NCBI RefSeq assembly: GCF_001889525.1
Contig: NZ_CP018192.1
Span: 842,501-906,500, forward strand
Direction: 5' to 3'
DNA from: Granulibacter bethesdensis
GTDB taxonomy: Bacteria; Pseudomonadota; Alphaproteobacteria; Acetobacterales; Acetobacteraceae
Length of the DNA: 64,000 nucleotides
This document shows, in pieces, positions 57,013-64,000 of this stretch (the stretch's first letter is position 1; every line of letters begins with the position of its first letter). Position numbers and translations under genes: made by a program. The notes beneath the pieces are model-generated. The model searched no databases, was not told the origin of the DNA, and worked only from the letters and a program-made list of their open reading frames with translations.

Positions 57013-58160
57013 GATGACGTCTCCAGGCGCTGAAGAATCTCGTTTGTGCGATCCTCTGCCAGTGCTTTGGCGGAGGTGGCATCTGCTGCTTCGGTCAGGA
57101 CCGTGCAGACAGGCGCGCCGCGTGGAATAAGGGTATGCGTCCGCGAATGATCCGCCGTCCAGTCCGGCCAGACAAAATCCTCGGGAATTTTGATTGACCG
57201 GGGTGCATAGGCCACTGCGCAGGCGCGTGATCCGGCCATCGGAGCGAGAGAAATGACCGGCTCCGGGATCGTCCCACCGCTTGCCAGCATGTGCAGGGTG
57301 ATGAGGGGCTGTTCCGGAAACACGTCCAGCGTAGCTCCGGGGCGTGGATTGATTTCCAGCAGGTGAAAACCGTCCTCGTGAACCAGAAAATCCTGGCTCC
57401 CCAGCCCGACCAGCCCGCTTGCCCGCGTCAGATCGAGCACCGCGTGCTGGAGAGCAGGGAAGAGGTGGCCACTCTCTCTTTCTGTGAGACGCGCCGCACC
57501 GCCGAAACGAAACGGTGTGCAGGGGGAGGGGGCAGTCCATTGCCGGCTCCATCCGATCAGCAGAGGCGTCTGCAGGGGGCGGCCCAGCACCAGAGCTGAG
57601 ATCGGTATGCCCTCGACGCGTTGCTGGTGGTAGCGACCAGGTTTTGCAGAGCCCGGGCCGCGCACCGGGTGGATATGGCTACCGCCGGAACCACCGATTC
57701 GCTTGGTCAGCCAGCGCTGGTCGACAAATGCTTCTCGCGGTGGCGGAGACAGGCTGATGGCAGGGAATGGAATGGCACATTCCCGGCATAGAGTGGCCAG
57801 AAAAAGCGGATTTTTCAGATCGGCGATGCGGGGGGGAGGTGTGCCCTGCAAGGCATGGTGCTTTTGCAGACTTTCCAGAACGTCGGTCTGATCCTCAAAC
57901 CCGCTTCCCCAGATCAGCGGAGGACGCTTTCCGCCACAAAGTGTATCAAGCATGCAAGCCAGTGCATGCGCATCGATACCGTGACCCGGACGGAAGGGTA
58001 GAAGCGTGTGCTGTTCGGCAAGGGCGATGGTGTCGCTATCACCGAACAGATCGCACACCAGCGGCACAAATCCCTCCCGCCGGGCGGCAGAGGCGAGAGC
58101 GCGCCCGGACAGGGCGACAATCAGAACGGGACTGCCCGGCTTTGCTGCTTCTGCCGCCAT
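57009..58160 (-). CDS. ATP-grasp domain protein of the H4MPT/methylofuran cluster
   Basis: A 383-residue protein with an N-terminal Rossmann-like domain (VLIVALSGRALASAARREGF) and an ATP-grasp fold (WLTKRIGGSGGSHI; FLVHEDGFHLLEINPRPGATLDV). It resembles the ATP-grasp group that includes MfnD, the tyramine-glutamate ligase of methanofuran synthesis. A role in adding glutamate during methylofuran synthesis is likely but unproven. It lies between mtdB (36 bases upstream) and mch (4-base overlap), in the same transcript as core pathway enzymes. Confidence 0.78.
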   Translation of the reverse strand: MAAEAAKPGSPVLIVALSGRALASAARREGFVPLVCDLFGDSDTIALAEQHTLLPFRPGHGIDAHALACMLDTLCGGKRPPLIWGSGFEDQTDVLESLQKHHALQGTPPPRIADLKNPLFLATLCRECAIPFPAISLSPPPREAFVDQRWLTKRIGGSGGSHIHPVRGPGSAKPGRYHQQRVEGIPISALVLGRPLQTPLLIGWSRQWTAPSPCTPFRFGGAARLTERESGHLFPALQHAVLDLTRASGLVGLGSQDFLVHEDGFHLLEINPRPGATLDVFPEQPLITLHMLASGGTIPEPVISLAPMAGSRACAVAYAPRSIKIPEDFVWPDWTADHSRTHTLIPRGAPVCTVLTEAADATSAKALAEDRTNEILQRLETSS

Positions 58161-58196
58161 GATCAGCGCTGCCGGTCAGTCCCTGTTCTGCGCAGC

Positions 58197-59096
58197 TCAG
58201 CTGGCGGAAGCGATCTCACGCGCCAGATGAAACGCGTCGCGGAAGTCGAAGGAGACGATCTTGTCGCTCTCCAGCATCTTCTTGAACAGCTCGAACTGCG
58301 CGCGGTACTTGGTGTGGCCGATGGCCAGCGCGCCGATGCCGATGGTCTTTTCGCCCAACTGGACCCGGCCGGAATTCACATCCAGCCCGGCCACGCCCAG
58401 CGGCGGCACGGCATTGACGTCTGCCACGACCAGCAGATGCGGCGCGTCTTTCAGCAGCAGGGAACTGATGACCTGCACCCCGGCCTTGGCGGCGGTCATT
58501 GCCACATCGACGCGTTTCAGCAGGTCGCCTTTCAGTTCCTCGGTGCTGGCATCCACGGCTTCGACGGTGACACCGAAGCGATCCTGCATTTCCTTGGCCG
58601 ATTCGCTGACCTGCCTGGCGCCGTTATGCCCGGCGAGAATCACATGCGCGCCTTCCAGTGCGGCGATCACGCCGGATGCATAGCCAACCACCCCCGTTGC
58701 ACCGAACACGGCAACCTTCAACCCTTTCAGAGTTTGGTTGAACTCCTTGCGCAGCATGGTGTCCACATGGGCGACCATCGCGGCGGCGGTGGTGAAGGAA
58801 CCTGCCGGATCGGCATAAACCGAACAGCCGAAGGGGGGCACCAATGCCTTTTTGGATTCGTCGATCCAGTCCAGCGCCTGACCGGCATTACGCCCGGCGA
58901 TGAAAATCCCGGTTTTCGGGCCGAGCCGCGGCGGGCGAGAAAAAATTGCGTCCTGAACCAGACCGTTCACCTGATCGTTGGTGACGTCCACATACGGGAT
59001 GACGGCGTCAAACCCCGCATCCAGCGCCATGTTCACGTCGAACGGACTCATCTGCTTCAGTGGCGTGAGCATGTGCAGGATGGTCTTGTCAGCCAT
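58197..59096 (-). CDS. mtdB: NAD(P)-dependent methylene-H4MPT dehydrogenase
   Basis: A 299-residue dehydrogenase oxidising methylene-H4MPT to methenyl-H4MPT. It has LHMLTPLKQMSPFDVNMALDAGFD, the substrate-domain PPRLGPKTGIFIAGRNAG, and the nucleotide site VAVFGATGVVGYASGVIAALEG, as in MtdB. MtdB uses NAD or NADP; the related MtdA is NADP-specific, and the sequence and neighbours fit MtdB better. ATG 59096 has AGGAG about 11 bases upstream. It is the first gene of the minus-strand block, preceded by a palindrome (59150-59169). Confidence 0.95.
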   Translation of the reverse strand: MADKTILHMLTPLKQMSPFDVNMALDAGFDAVIPYVDVTNDQVNGLVQDAIFSRPPRLGPKTGIFIAGRNAGQALDWIDESKKALVPPFGCSVYADPAGSFTTAAAMVAHVDTMLRKEFNQTLKGLKVAVFGATGVVGYASGVIAALEGAHVILAGHNGARQVSESAKEMQDRFGVTVEAVDASTEELKGDLLKRVDVAMTAAKAGVQVISSLLLKDAPHLLVVADVNAVPPLGVAGLDVNSGRVQLGEKTIGIGALAIGHTKYRAQFELFKKMLESDKIVSFDFRDAFHLAREIASAS

Positions 59097-59149
59097 GAGA
59101 GCTGCTCTCCTGTGTCGTGCGTCTTGATCAATCCGCCCGGCTCGCGCGG

Positions 59150-59169
59150 ACCATGATCGGGATCATGGT
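59150..59169. promoter_or_regulatory. Perfect palindrome upstream of mtdB, candidate operator
   Basis: ACCATGATC-GG-GATCATGGT: two exact 9-base arms with a 2-base centre, starting 54 bases upstream of the mtdB ATG. The size and symmetry fit a site for a dimeric repressor or activator. No regulator gene is adjacent, so the binder is unknown. Confidence 0.5.
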
Positions 59170-59277
59170 GACGGACCAGAGAACAGACATATCCAGCCGC
59201 GCGCGATGATGGTGGTGTTATTCCTCTATCCGATCTGCATCGTCCTGCAAATCGGTATGGTCAATAATGCAGATTGG

Positions 59278-59296
59278 TGTCTCCGATTTAGAGACA
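59278..59296. promoter_or_regulatory. Inverted repeat TGTCTC-N7-GAGACA
   Basis: Six-base arms at 59278-59283 and 59291-59296 with spacer CGATTTA, between the ends of mtdB and the beta-RFAP synthase gene. No T-tract follows, so it is not a clear terminator. It could be a second operator ahead of mtdB. Confidence 0.35.
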
Positions 59297-59301
59297 TTTC
59301 C

Positions 59302-59336
59302 GTGGCATTGTGTCAGGTGGCATTGCGTCAGGTGGC
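59302..59336. repeat. 15-bp tandem repeat, 2.3 copies
   Basis: GTGGCATTGTGTCAG (59302-59316), GTGGCATTGCGTCAG (59317-59331) and a partial GTGGC. The second copy contains the stop codon of the minus-strand beta-RFAP synthase gene. It looks like a small recent duplication. Confidence 0.8.
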
Positions 59337-60260
59337 TTCCACCTGCGCGCCCTGATTGAGCGCCCGTTGCACCGAGACTTTCAGCGATGGCATCCGCGCG
59401 CGCAGCAGGGCGGCCAGACGCTCTGCCTCCTGTTCATTCGGCATGATGCCGAAACCGGCAGGCCCCCAGGAGCTTTGTCCGACCCCGGCGGCCCCCCAGC
59501 CATGCAACAGATCAAGCGCCTCGGCCACGCGCGGGCTGGCGAAGCGTCCTCCCTGCGCGGGGGAGAAATAATCCCCGATCAGGCGCTGTACCTGGGTGAT
59601 CGCGGCTCCGAAGGGTGCGATGGCGCCTTCCGCCAGCGCGGGCAACACCCCCATGGCGACCTGGCGGCATATCTGCCCGGAGATTTCTTCCGTCATCGGG
59701 GGCAGGTCGGCAAACGCGGCCAGTTCGGCCGATCCGGCAAGGCCGGACTGATCATCATCCAGAATCAGGATGAAACGCCAATCATCCGGTACCGGCATAC
59801 GCAGCAGCATCGGCGGCACATCGGTCTTGGAACCACGTCCACCATCCATGACGAAACCGCCCTGTTCGAACAGGGCGACGCCAATGCCGGAGCGTGCACC
59901 GCGATCCAGCAGCGCTGCATCTTCGCGTGGATGGGAGGGGCGGTTTTCGATTTTGCGCAGGGCTGCACTCAGGGCAAGCGCAAGCTGCGTGCCGGAGCCG
60001 AGACCCGAATGGGATGGAATCGCACTTTCGACCTTGATGGCATAAGAGGATTTTACATTCAGCTGATCGAGATATCGAATGATGCGATCACGCTCCGGAC
60101 CTTCGACATGCATGGTATCGGCATGCTGAATGCTGAGCGTTGTTATGGGCGAATCCAGCGCCAGTCCGATACTGCCGAACTGTCTGCCGAGACCGCCGTG
60201 CAGATCGAGAAAACCGAGATGCAGTCTGGCCGCGCATCGAACGCGTACTGAACGTGTCAT
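59328..60260 (-). CDS. Beta-ribofuranosylaminobenzene 5'-phosphate synthase (RFAP synthase)
   Basis: A 310-residue GHMP-kinase-fold enzyme that joins p-aminobenzoate and PRPP with loss of CO2 and pyrophosphate, the first committed step of H4MPT synthesis. It shows VRCAARLHLGFLDLHGGLGRQFGSIGLAL, split here as ARLHLGFLDLHG and GRQFGSIGLAL, then the GHMP-type loop IPSHSGLGSGTQLALALSAAL, and SSWGPAGFGI near the C-terminus. ATG 60260 is the start of homology; the frame to 60362 adds 34 unlikely residues. Its substrate p-aminobenzoate can come from the pab genes 13 kb away in the same cluster. Confidence 0.94.
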   Translation of the reverse strand: MTRSVRVRCAARLHLGFLDLHGGLGRQFGSIGLALDSPITTLSIQHADTMHVEGPERDRIIRYLDQLNVKSSYAIKVESAIPSHSGLGSGTQLALALSAALRKIENRPSHPREDAALLDRGARSGIGVALFEQGGFVMDGGRGSKTDVPPMLLRMPVPDDWRFILILDDDQSGLAGSAELAAFADLPPMTEEISGQICRQVAMGVLPALAEGAIAPFGAAITQVQRLIGDYFSPAQGGRFASPRVAEALDLLHGWGAAGVGQSSWGPAGFGIMPNEQEAERLAALLRARMPSLKVSVQRALNQGAQVEAT

Positions 60261-60341
60261 CGTTTCGCAATGGCGTAAGAGTGATAATCGGAATGAATAA
60301 AACCGGTCTTGCAGCGAAGACGTGGATCGGATGGGATGGAC

Positions 60342-60367
60342 GGAACAGCGTGCATGACGCATGTTCC
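60342..60367. promoter_or_regulatory. Imperfect palindrome GGAACA...TGTTCC between divergent C1 genes
   Basis: GGAACA-GCGT near 60342 is mirrored by ACGCA-TGTTCC to 60367, with one bulged base. It lies between the beta-RFAP synthase gene and the PCD-fhc genes, 85 bases before the latter. The same bases also read GGAAC-N16-GTT, close to the EcfG promoter pattern on the plus strand. Either reading is tentative. Confidence 0.35.
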
Positions 60368-60452
60368 ACTTTCACCGGGCGGGGGGCAAGACCACGCCCG
60401 CTTTTCCTGCGCCTGTCTGACGGGCGGCGAGGCTAACCGGAGGGAGATGCCG

Positions 60453-60830
60453 ATGACGGCGCGTGAAACCGCCTTGGCAGAGGCCGAGATACAGCAGCGC
60501 CTGCAGGACGGCCTCTCTCATTGGCGATATGAGAATGGCTGGATTCGCAGGACCTACCGGACGGCAAGCTGGAAAGCGACTCTGATGGTCATCAACACGG
60601 TCGGCCATCTGGCGGAAGCGGCGTGGCATCATCCTGATATCACGGCATCCTATGCCTGGGTCGAGGTGCGCTTGCAGACCCACACTGCAAAGGGCATCAC
60701 TGAAAAAGATTTCGCGCTGGCTCGCATGATCGAACAGGTTGTGCAATGGCAGCCGGGCAAGGATGACGGCCCGCTGGAAGGGACACCATCCGGTGACCAG
60801 CGTTTTGCTTATGTGAAATACGATACCTGA
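60453..60830 (+). CDS. Pterin-4a-carbinolamine dehydratase-like protein
   Basis: A 125-residue protein of the PCD/DCoH fold: WRYENGWIRRTYRTASWKATL, HLAEAAWHHPDITASYAWVEVRLQTH, with the family's catalytic HHPD motif and a third conserved His. PCD recycles hydroxylated pterins; in this location it may act on a methanopterin intermediate or a side product, which is inference. ATG 60453 has GGAGGG 8 bases upstream; ATG 60447 is too close to it. fhcB starts 6 bases after its stop, so it is probably the first gene of the fhc operon. Confidence 0.85.
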   Translation: MTARETALAEAEIQQRLQDGLSHWRYENGWIRRTYRTASWKATLMVINTVGHLAEAAWHHPDITASYAWVEVRLQTHTAKGITEKDFALARMIEQVVQWQPGKDDGPLEGTPSGDQRFAYVKYDT

Positions 60831-60836
60831 ACCGTT

Positions 60837-61946
60837 GTGAGCGCGATGGCGATACGTGACACGGGGGACGCTGCGGGCGCCCTGGCCTGGATTGACGGCC
60901 GCGAGGCCAGTTTGGATGACGCGGTTGACGCTGCCGTCGAATTGCTGCGCGAAGGACGCAGCCCGGCGATTGGTGGGTTGGCGACCGACCTGAAAGGACT
61001 GGAAGCTGCGGTGGCGCTGGCGGAGGCTGTCGGCGGTACGCTGGACCATGCCGCGTCGGAAGCGGCTTTCCGCGATCTTGATCTGCTGCGGGAGACGGGG
61101 CTGCTGACAGTCACACCCTTGCAGGTCCGCGCCCAGGCGCAGACCGTGGTGCTGGTCGGTGACGGGGTGGAGGCCATCTGGCCGAGTTTCGCTGCCGATC
61201 TGGCTCTGGACGAGGCGCCGACCATCGCTACCCATCGTGGGGAGCGCCAGATCATCCGTATCGGAGCAGCTTCCGGCAGCGACCTGAAAGTGGATGAGGA
61301 AGAGCTTCCCGTCATTCTCGGCACGCTGCGTGCCGCCGTGGCCGGACGGACCGTGCGTCTGCCGGCAGCGCGGCTGAAAGCCGTGCAGGCGCTGGCGGAA
61401 ACGCTGAAGGCTTCGTCCTACGGGGTGATCCTGTGGTCTTCCGAGACACTTGATGCGCTGTCGGTGGAGATGCTGGGTGGTCTCGTTAATGATCTGAACG
61501 CTGCGACGCGCTTTGCCGCCCTGCCTGTGGCCGGTCCTGGCAATGTGCAGGGGGCCATCCAGACCGTGGCCGGGATCACCGGCCTGCCGCCGCGTCTGGG
61601 TTTCGGTCGTGGGCGAGCCGAGCATGATCCATGGCGCTTCGACCTGCTGCGACTGATCGACGAGGATGAGACGGATTGCCTCCTCTGGATCGACGCGCTC
61701 GATTACGAATTGCCGCCTGATACCCCCGTTCCGGTGATCGCTCTGACCAGTGGTGATGAAGCGCCGGAGCAGGCGGCGGTTGCCTTTGCCGTCGGACAGC
61801 CCGGTGTGGATCATGATGCGATCCTGTTTGCCGGGGCTGTGGGCGGGCAGATCGACCATCCGGCTTCTGCCGCTGCGCCGCGGAGCGCGCGTCCGGATGT
61901 CGCCACTATTCTGGGCCGCATTCGCGCGGCATATGAGGCAGGCTGA
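60837..61946 (+). CDS. fhcB: Formyltransferase/hydrolase complex subunit B
   Basis: A 369-residue homologue of formylmethanofuran dehydrogenase subunit B. The molybdopterin-domain layout is kept (SPAIGGLATDLKGLEAAVALAEAVGG; GVILWSSETLDALSVEML; AATRFAALPVAGPGNVQGAIQTVAGITG in part). The Cys-rich iron-sulfur site and metal-ligand Cys of the redox enzyme are absent, as known for bacterial FhcB. In bacteria the complex is not redox-active and instead hydrolyses formyl-methylofuran to formate. The start may be GTG 60837 or ATG 60846. Its TGATG stop couples to fhcA. Confidence 0.93.
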   Translation: MSAMAIRDTGDAAGALAWIDGREASLDDAVDAAVELLREGRSPAIGGLATDLKGLEAAVALAEAVGGTLDHAASEAAFRDLDLLRETGLLTVTPLQVRAQAQTVVLVGDGVEAIWPSFAADLALDEAPTIATHRGERQIIRIGAASGSDLKVDEEELPVILGTLRAAVAGRTVRLPAARLKAVQALAETLKASSYGVILWSSETLDALSVEMLGGLVNDLNAATRFAALPVAGPGNVQGAIQTVAGITGLPPRLGFGRGRAEHDPWRFDLLRLIDEDETDCLLWIDALDYELPPDTPVPVIALTSGDEAPEQAAVAFAVGQPGVDHDAILFAGAVGGQIDHPASAAAPRSARPDVATILGRIRAAYEAG

Positions 61947-63547
61947 TGCTGACAGTTCTGAAAGGCGGACGGATCGTCGATCCGGCGCGTGATCGTGATG
62001 AAGTGGCTGATCTTTGGCTTCAGGATGGCCGGATTGTCGAGGCTCCCGCCAATGGTCGGGCCGATGAGGTGGTGGATGTCAGCGGCTGCGTGGTGATGGC
62101 GGGGGGTATTGATATCCACTCCCATATCGCCGGCACCAATGTGAACACGGCCAAGCTGTTGCTGCCCGAGCTGATTGGACAGGAAGGCGGCTTCGATGGC
62201 ACGCCGATCCCGCATGAGGTCGGGCGTCTGTATGTGCAGATGGGTTTCACTACCGTGGTGGAGCCGGCTATTTCCCCGCATGTGGCGGTGCAGGCCCATG
62301 CCGAGTTGTCACGTATCCCCTTTATTGACACCGCAACGCTGACGGTGCTGGGGAATGATGATTACTTCCTGCGGCTGGTGCGTGATGGGGAGAGTGACGC
62401 GGCACTGGCCGATTATGTTGCCCGCAATATCACGGCTGCCCGCGGGCTGGGCCTGAAGGTCATCAATCCGGGCGGTGCGGCGGCATTCAAGGAAAACCTG
62501 CGTAGTTTCTCACTGGATGATGAAGTGCCGAGCTACGGCGTTTCTTCCCGCCAGATTTTCAAGGCTGCGCAGCGGGCGCGGGACGTGCTTGGTATTCCGC
62601 ACCCGGTGCATCTGCATTGCAACAATCTCGGCATGGCCGGGAATGTGGAAACCGCGATCGCAACGATGGATGCGGCGGAAGGGTTGCCAGTCCATTTTGC
62701 GCATCTCCAGTTCTATTCCTACGGTACCGAAGGTCCGCGCAAATTCTCCTCCGCTGCCGCTCGGCTGGCGGAGGAAATGAACAGTCGCCCGAATGTGACC
62801 GCCGATGTCGGGCAGGTCATGTTCGGTCAGACGGTGACCATCTCTTCCGACGTGCTGCGTCAGTTCGATGGCCGCGTGGCCGCTTTCCCGCGCAAATGGT
62901 CGATCCTGGATGGGGACGGCAATGGCGGCGGCGTGGTGCCTTATCGTTACAAGCGCACCAGCTTCGTCAACGCGCTGCAATGGGCGGCAGGGCTGGAGCT
63001 GTTCCTGCTGGTCAATGATCCGTGGCGTTTGTTCTTCACGACCGATCATCCGAACGGGGCGCCGTTCACGGCTTATCCGGACCTTATGGCCCTGCTGATG
63101 AGCCGCGATCTGCGTGCGCAATGGATGGAGACGCTGCCGAAAGACGCGCTGGACGCCACCACGCTGCCCTCTTTGAACCGTGAATATGACTGGCGCGAGA
63201 TCGCCATCATGACCCGCGCCGCTCCGGCGCGTCTGCTGGGCCTGTCTGATCGCGGTAACCTCGCTATCGGATCGAAGGCGGATGTGTCGGTGTATCGTCC
63301 GCAGGAGGACAGGGCTGCCATGTTCCGTGAGGCAGCCTATGTTTTCCGCAACGGGGAATTGGTGGTGAAGGATGGCAGGACGCAGCGCACCGTGTTCGGC
63401 ACGTGCTTCACGTTGCAGCCGGAATTCGACAGGGGTGTCGACCGGCGTCTGAAAGGGTATTACGAACAGGTCTATGGCGTGCCGCATACGCTGTTCGATG
63501 TGCCCGGTCATCTCAAGAGCTTTGAAACAGTGGAATGCGCCCAATGA
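61946..63547 (+). CDS. fhcA: Formyltransferase/hydrolase complex subunit A
   Basis: A 533-residue amidohydrolase-fold subunit, homologous to FwdA/FmdA, and the hydrolytic site that releases formate from formyl-methylofuran. The metal motif is GIDIHSHIAGTNVNTAKLL (HxH at about 57-59), with further markers MGFTTVVEPAISP, HLHCNNLGMAGN, FAHLQFYSYG and FFTTDHPNGAPFTAYP. Length and order are as in methylotroph fhcA. It overlaps fhcB by one base and fhcD by four. Confidence 0.97.
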   Translation: MLTVLKGGRIVDPARDRDEVADLWLQDGRIVEAPANGRADEVVDVSGCVVMAGGIDIHSHIAGTNVNTAKLLLPELIGQEGGFDGTPIPHEVGRLYVQMGFTTVVEPAISPHVAVQAHAELSRIPFIDTATLTVLGNDDYFLRLVRDGESDAALADYVARNITAARGLGLKVINPGGAAAFKENLRSFSLDDEVPSYGVSSRQIFKAAQRARDVLGIPHPVHLHCNNLGMAGNVETAIATMDAAEGLPVHFAHLQFYSYGTEGPRKFSSAAARLAEEMNSRPNVTADVGQVMFGQTVTISSDVLRQFDGRVAAFPRKWSILDGDGNGGGVVPYRYKRTSFVNALQWAAGLELFLLVNDPWRLFFTTDHPNGAPFTAYPDLMALLMSRDLRAQWMETLPKDALDATTLPSLNREYDWREIAIMTRAAPARLLGLSDRGNLAIGSKADVSVYRPQEDRAAMFREAAYVFRNGELVVKDGRTQRTVFGTCFTLQPEFDRGVDRRLKGYYEQVYGVPHTLFDVPGHLKSFETVECAQ

Positions 63548-64000
63548 GCAAAAGCCCGGGCAAAGGGAGCAAGGCGCCCAGTAAAGCGCACAATGCTGGC
63601 GGTATTGCACGGCTAAAGGCTGTCGCACCGACTGTCGTGGAACAGGCTGCAAAGAAGAAAATTTCGGCAGCATCGGCAAAACCGACGGCAATCAAAACGC
63701 CGCGTGCCGCACGTGTTACGAAAGTCGTGGTGGACGATACCTTCGCCGAAGCGTTCGACATGCGCGCGACCGGTGTGATCGTGACTGGCCCCAACCGCAA
63801 ATGGGCACGTCAGGCGGCGGAGACGATGACCGGCTTCGCGACATCGGTGATTGCCTGCGGTATCGAGGCGGGGATCGACCGCGAACTTCGTCCGGATGAA
63901 ACACCGGATGGACGCCCCGGCGTGCGGGTGCTGATGTTCGGGATGGGCTGGAACGAAATGCAGAAACAACTGCAAAATCGTGTCGGCCAGTGCGTTCTGA
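63544..64000 (+). CDS. fhcD: Formylmethanofuran:H4MPT formyltransferase FhcD, 5' part
   Basis: The gene is cut by the right edge after 152 codons. From about residue 65 it matches the Ftr/FhcD N-terminus: DDTFAEAFDMRATGVIVTGPNRKWARQAAETMTGFATSVIACGIEAGI, shown in parts as DTFAEAFDMRATGVIVTG and KWARQAAETMTGFATSVIAC. The enzyme moves the formyl group from H4MPT to methylofuran. The first about 65 residues are an Ala/Lys/Ser-rich extension that I do not know from typical FhcD. ATG 63544 overlaps the fhcA stop (ATGA), which favours this start over an internal GTG nearer the core. Confidence 0.93.
   Translation, partial: MSKSPGKGSKAPSKAHNAGGIARLKAVAPTVVEQAAKKKISAASAKPTAIKTPRAARVTKVVVDDTFAEAFDMRATGVIVTGPNRKWARQAAETMTGFATSVIACGIEAGIDRELRPDETPDGRPGVRVLMFGMGWNEMQKQLQNRVGQCVL

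Noticed and set aside
62510-63691. 393-residue minus-strand frame opposite fhcA
   Set aside because: The plus strand encodes FhcA with all family motifs; the antisense frame is Gln/His/Arg-rich noise.

Overview
The window looks like a chromosomal segment of an alphaproteobacterium of the acetic-acid-bacteria family (Acetobacteraceae). The evidence is the gene complement: a PhyR/NepR/EcfG general stress response, a GlgE-type trehalose/glycan operon, and a complete-looking tetrahydromethanopterin (H4MPT) formaldehyde-oxidation cluster. Within this family that combination best fits a Granulibacter-like methylotroph. This assignment is inferred from content; no database search was done.

Layout. 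1-3472 is the distal half of an rRNA operon: 3' end of tRNA-Ala(TGC), spacer, 23S, 5S and initiator tRNA-fMet, closed by a terminator. 3644-5825 is an OmpR/EnvZ-type two-component pair, convergent with ilvE (5862-6953). An AT-rich leader then precedes a glycine-rich RTX-like beta-roll protein (7390-8736), which ends at a strong bidirectional terminator. 8806-19122 is a surface-polysaccharide block: a polytopic membrane protein, an acyltransferase and two giant multidomain glycosyltransferases (1211 and 1385 aa) read divergently.

20953-37752 is one long minus-strand trehalose/alpha-glucan operon, transcribed in the order glgE, treS-maltokinase fusion, glgB, treZ, malQ, treY, otsA, with an ABC-F gene (uup) downstream. 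It holds three separate routes to trehalose or maltose-phosphate glycan. Immediately beside it (37896-42096) is the general stress response module: phyR, two ECF sigma genes, a small nepR and a HisKA_2 sensor kinase. A GGAAC-type promoter candidate lies ahead of glgE. panC and a tyrosine phosphatase follow.

44029 to the right edge is C1 metabolism. A tightly overlapping plus-strand operon (pabAB, pabC, an mfnB-folB fusion, mfnE-like kinase, a dihydromethanopterin-reductase-like flavoprotein, a DHPS-like protein, DUF447) appears to make p-aminobenzoate, pterin and furan precursors of H4MPT and methylofuran. mfnF-like and HisA-like genes diverge from each other. A minus-strand block then carries mtdB, an ATP-grasp gene, mch, a RimK-like ligase, a CitG-like gene and fae. 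The beta-RFAP synthase gene diverges from a pterin-carbinolamine-dehydratase-like gene followed by fhcB, fhcA and fhcD, the last cut by the window end. Together these genes capture formaldehyde (Fae), oxidise methylene-H4MPT (MtdB), hydrolyse methenyl-H4MPT (Mch) and release formate (Fhc complex), and build the two dedicated cofactors. fhcC and the enzyme that consumes formate are not in the window. No insertion sequence, prophage or CRISPR array was seen.
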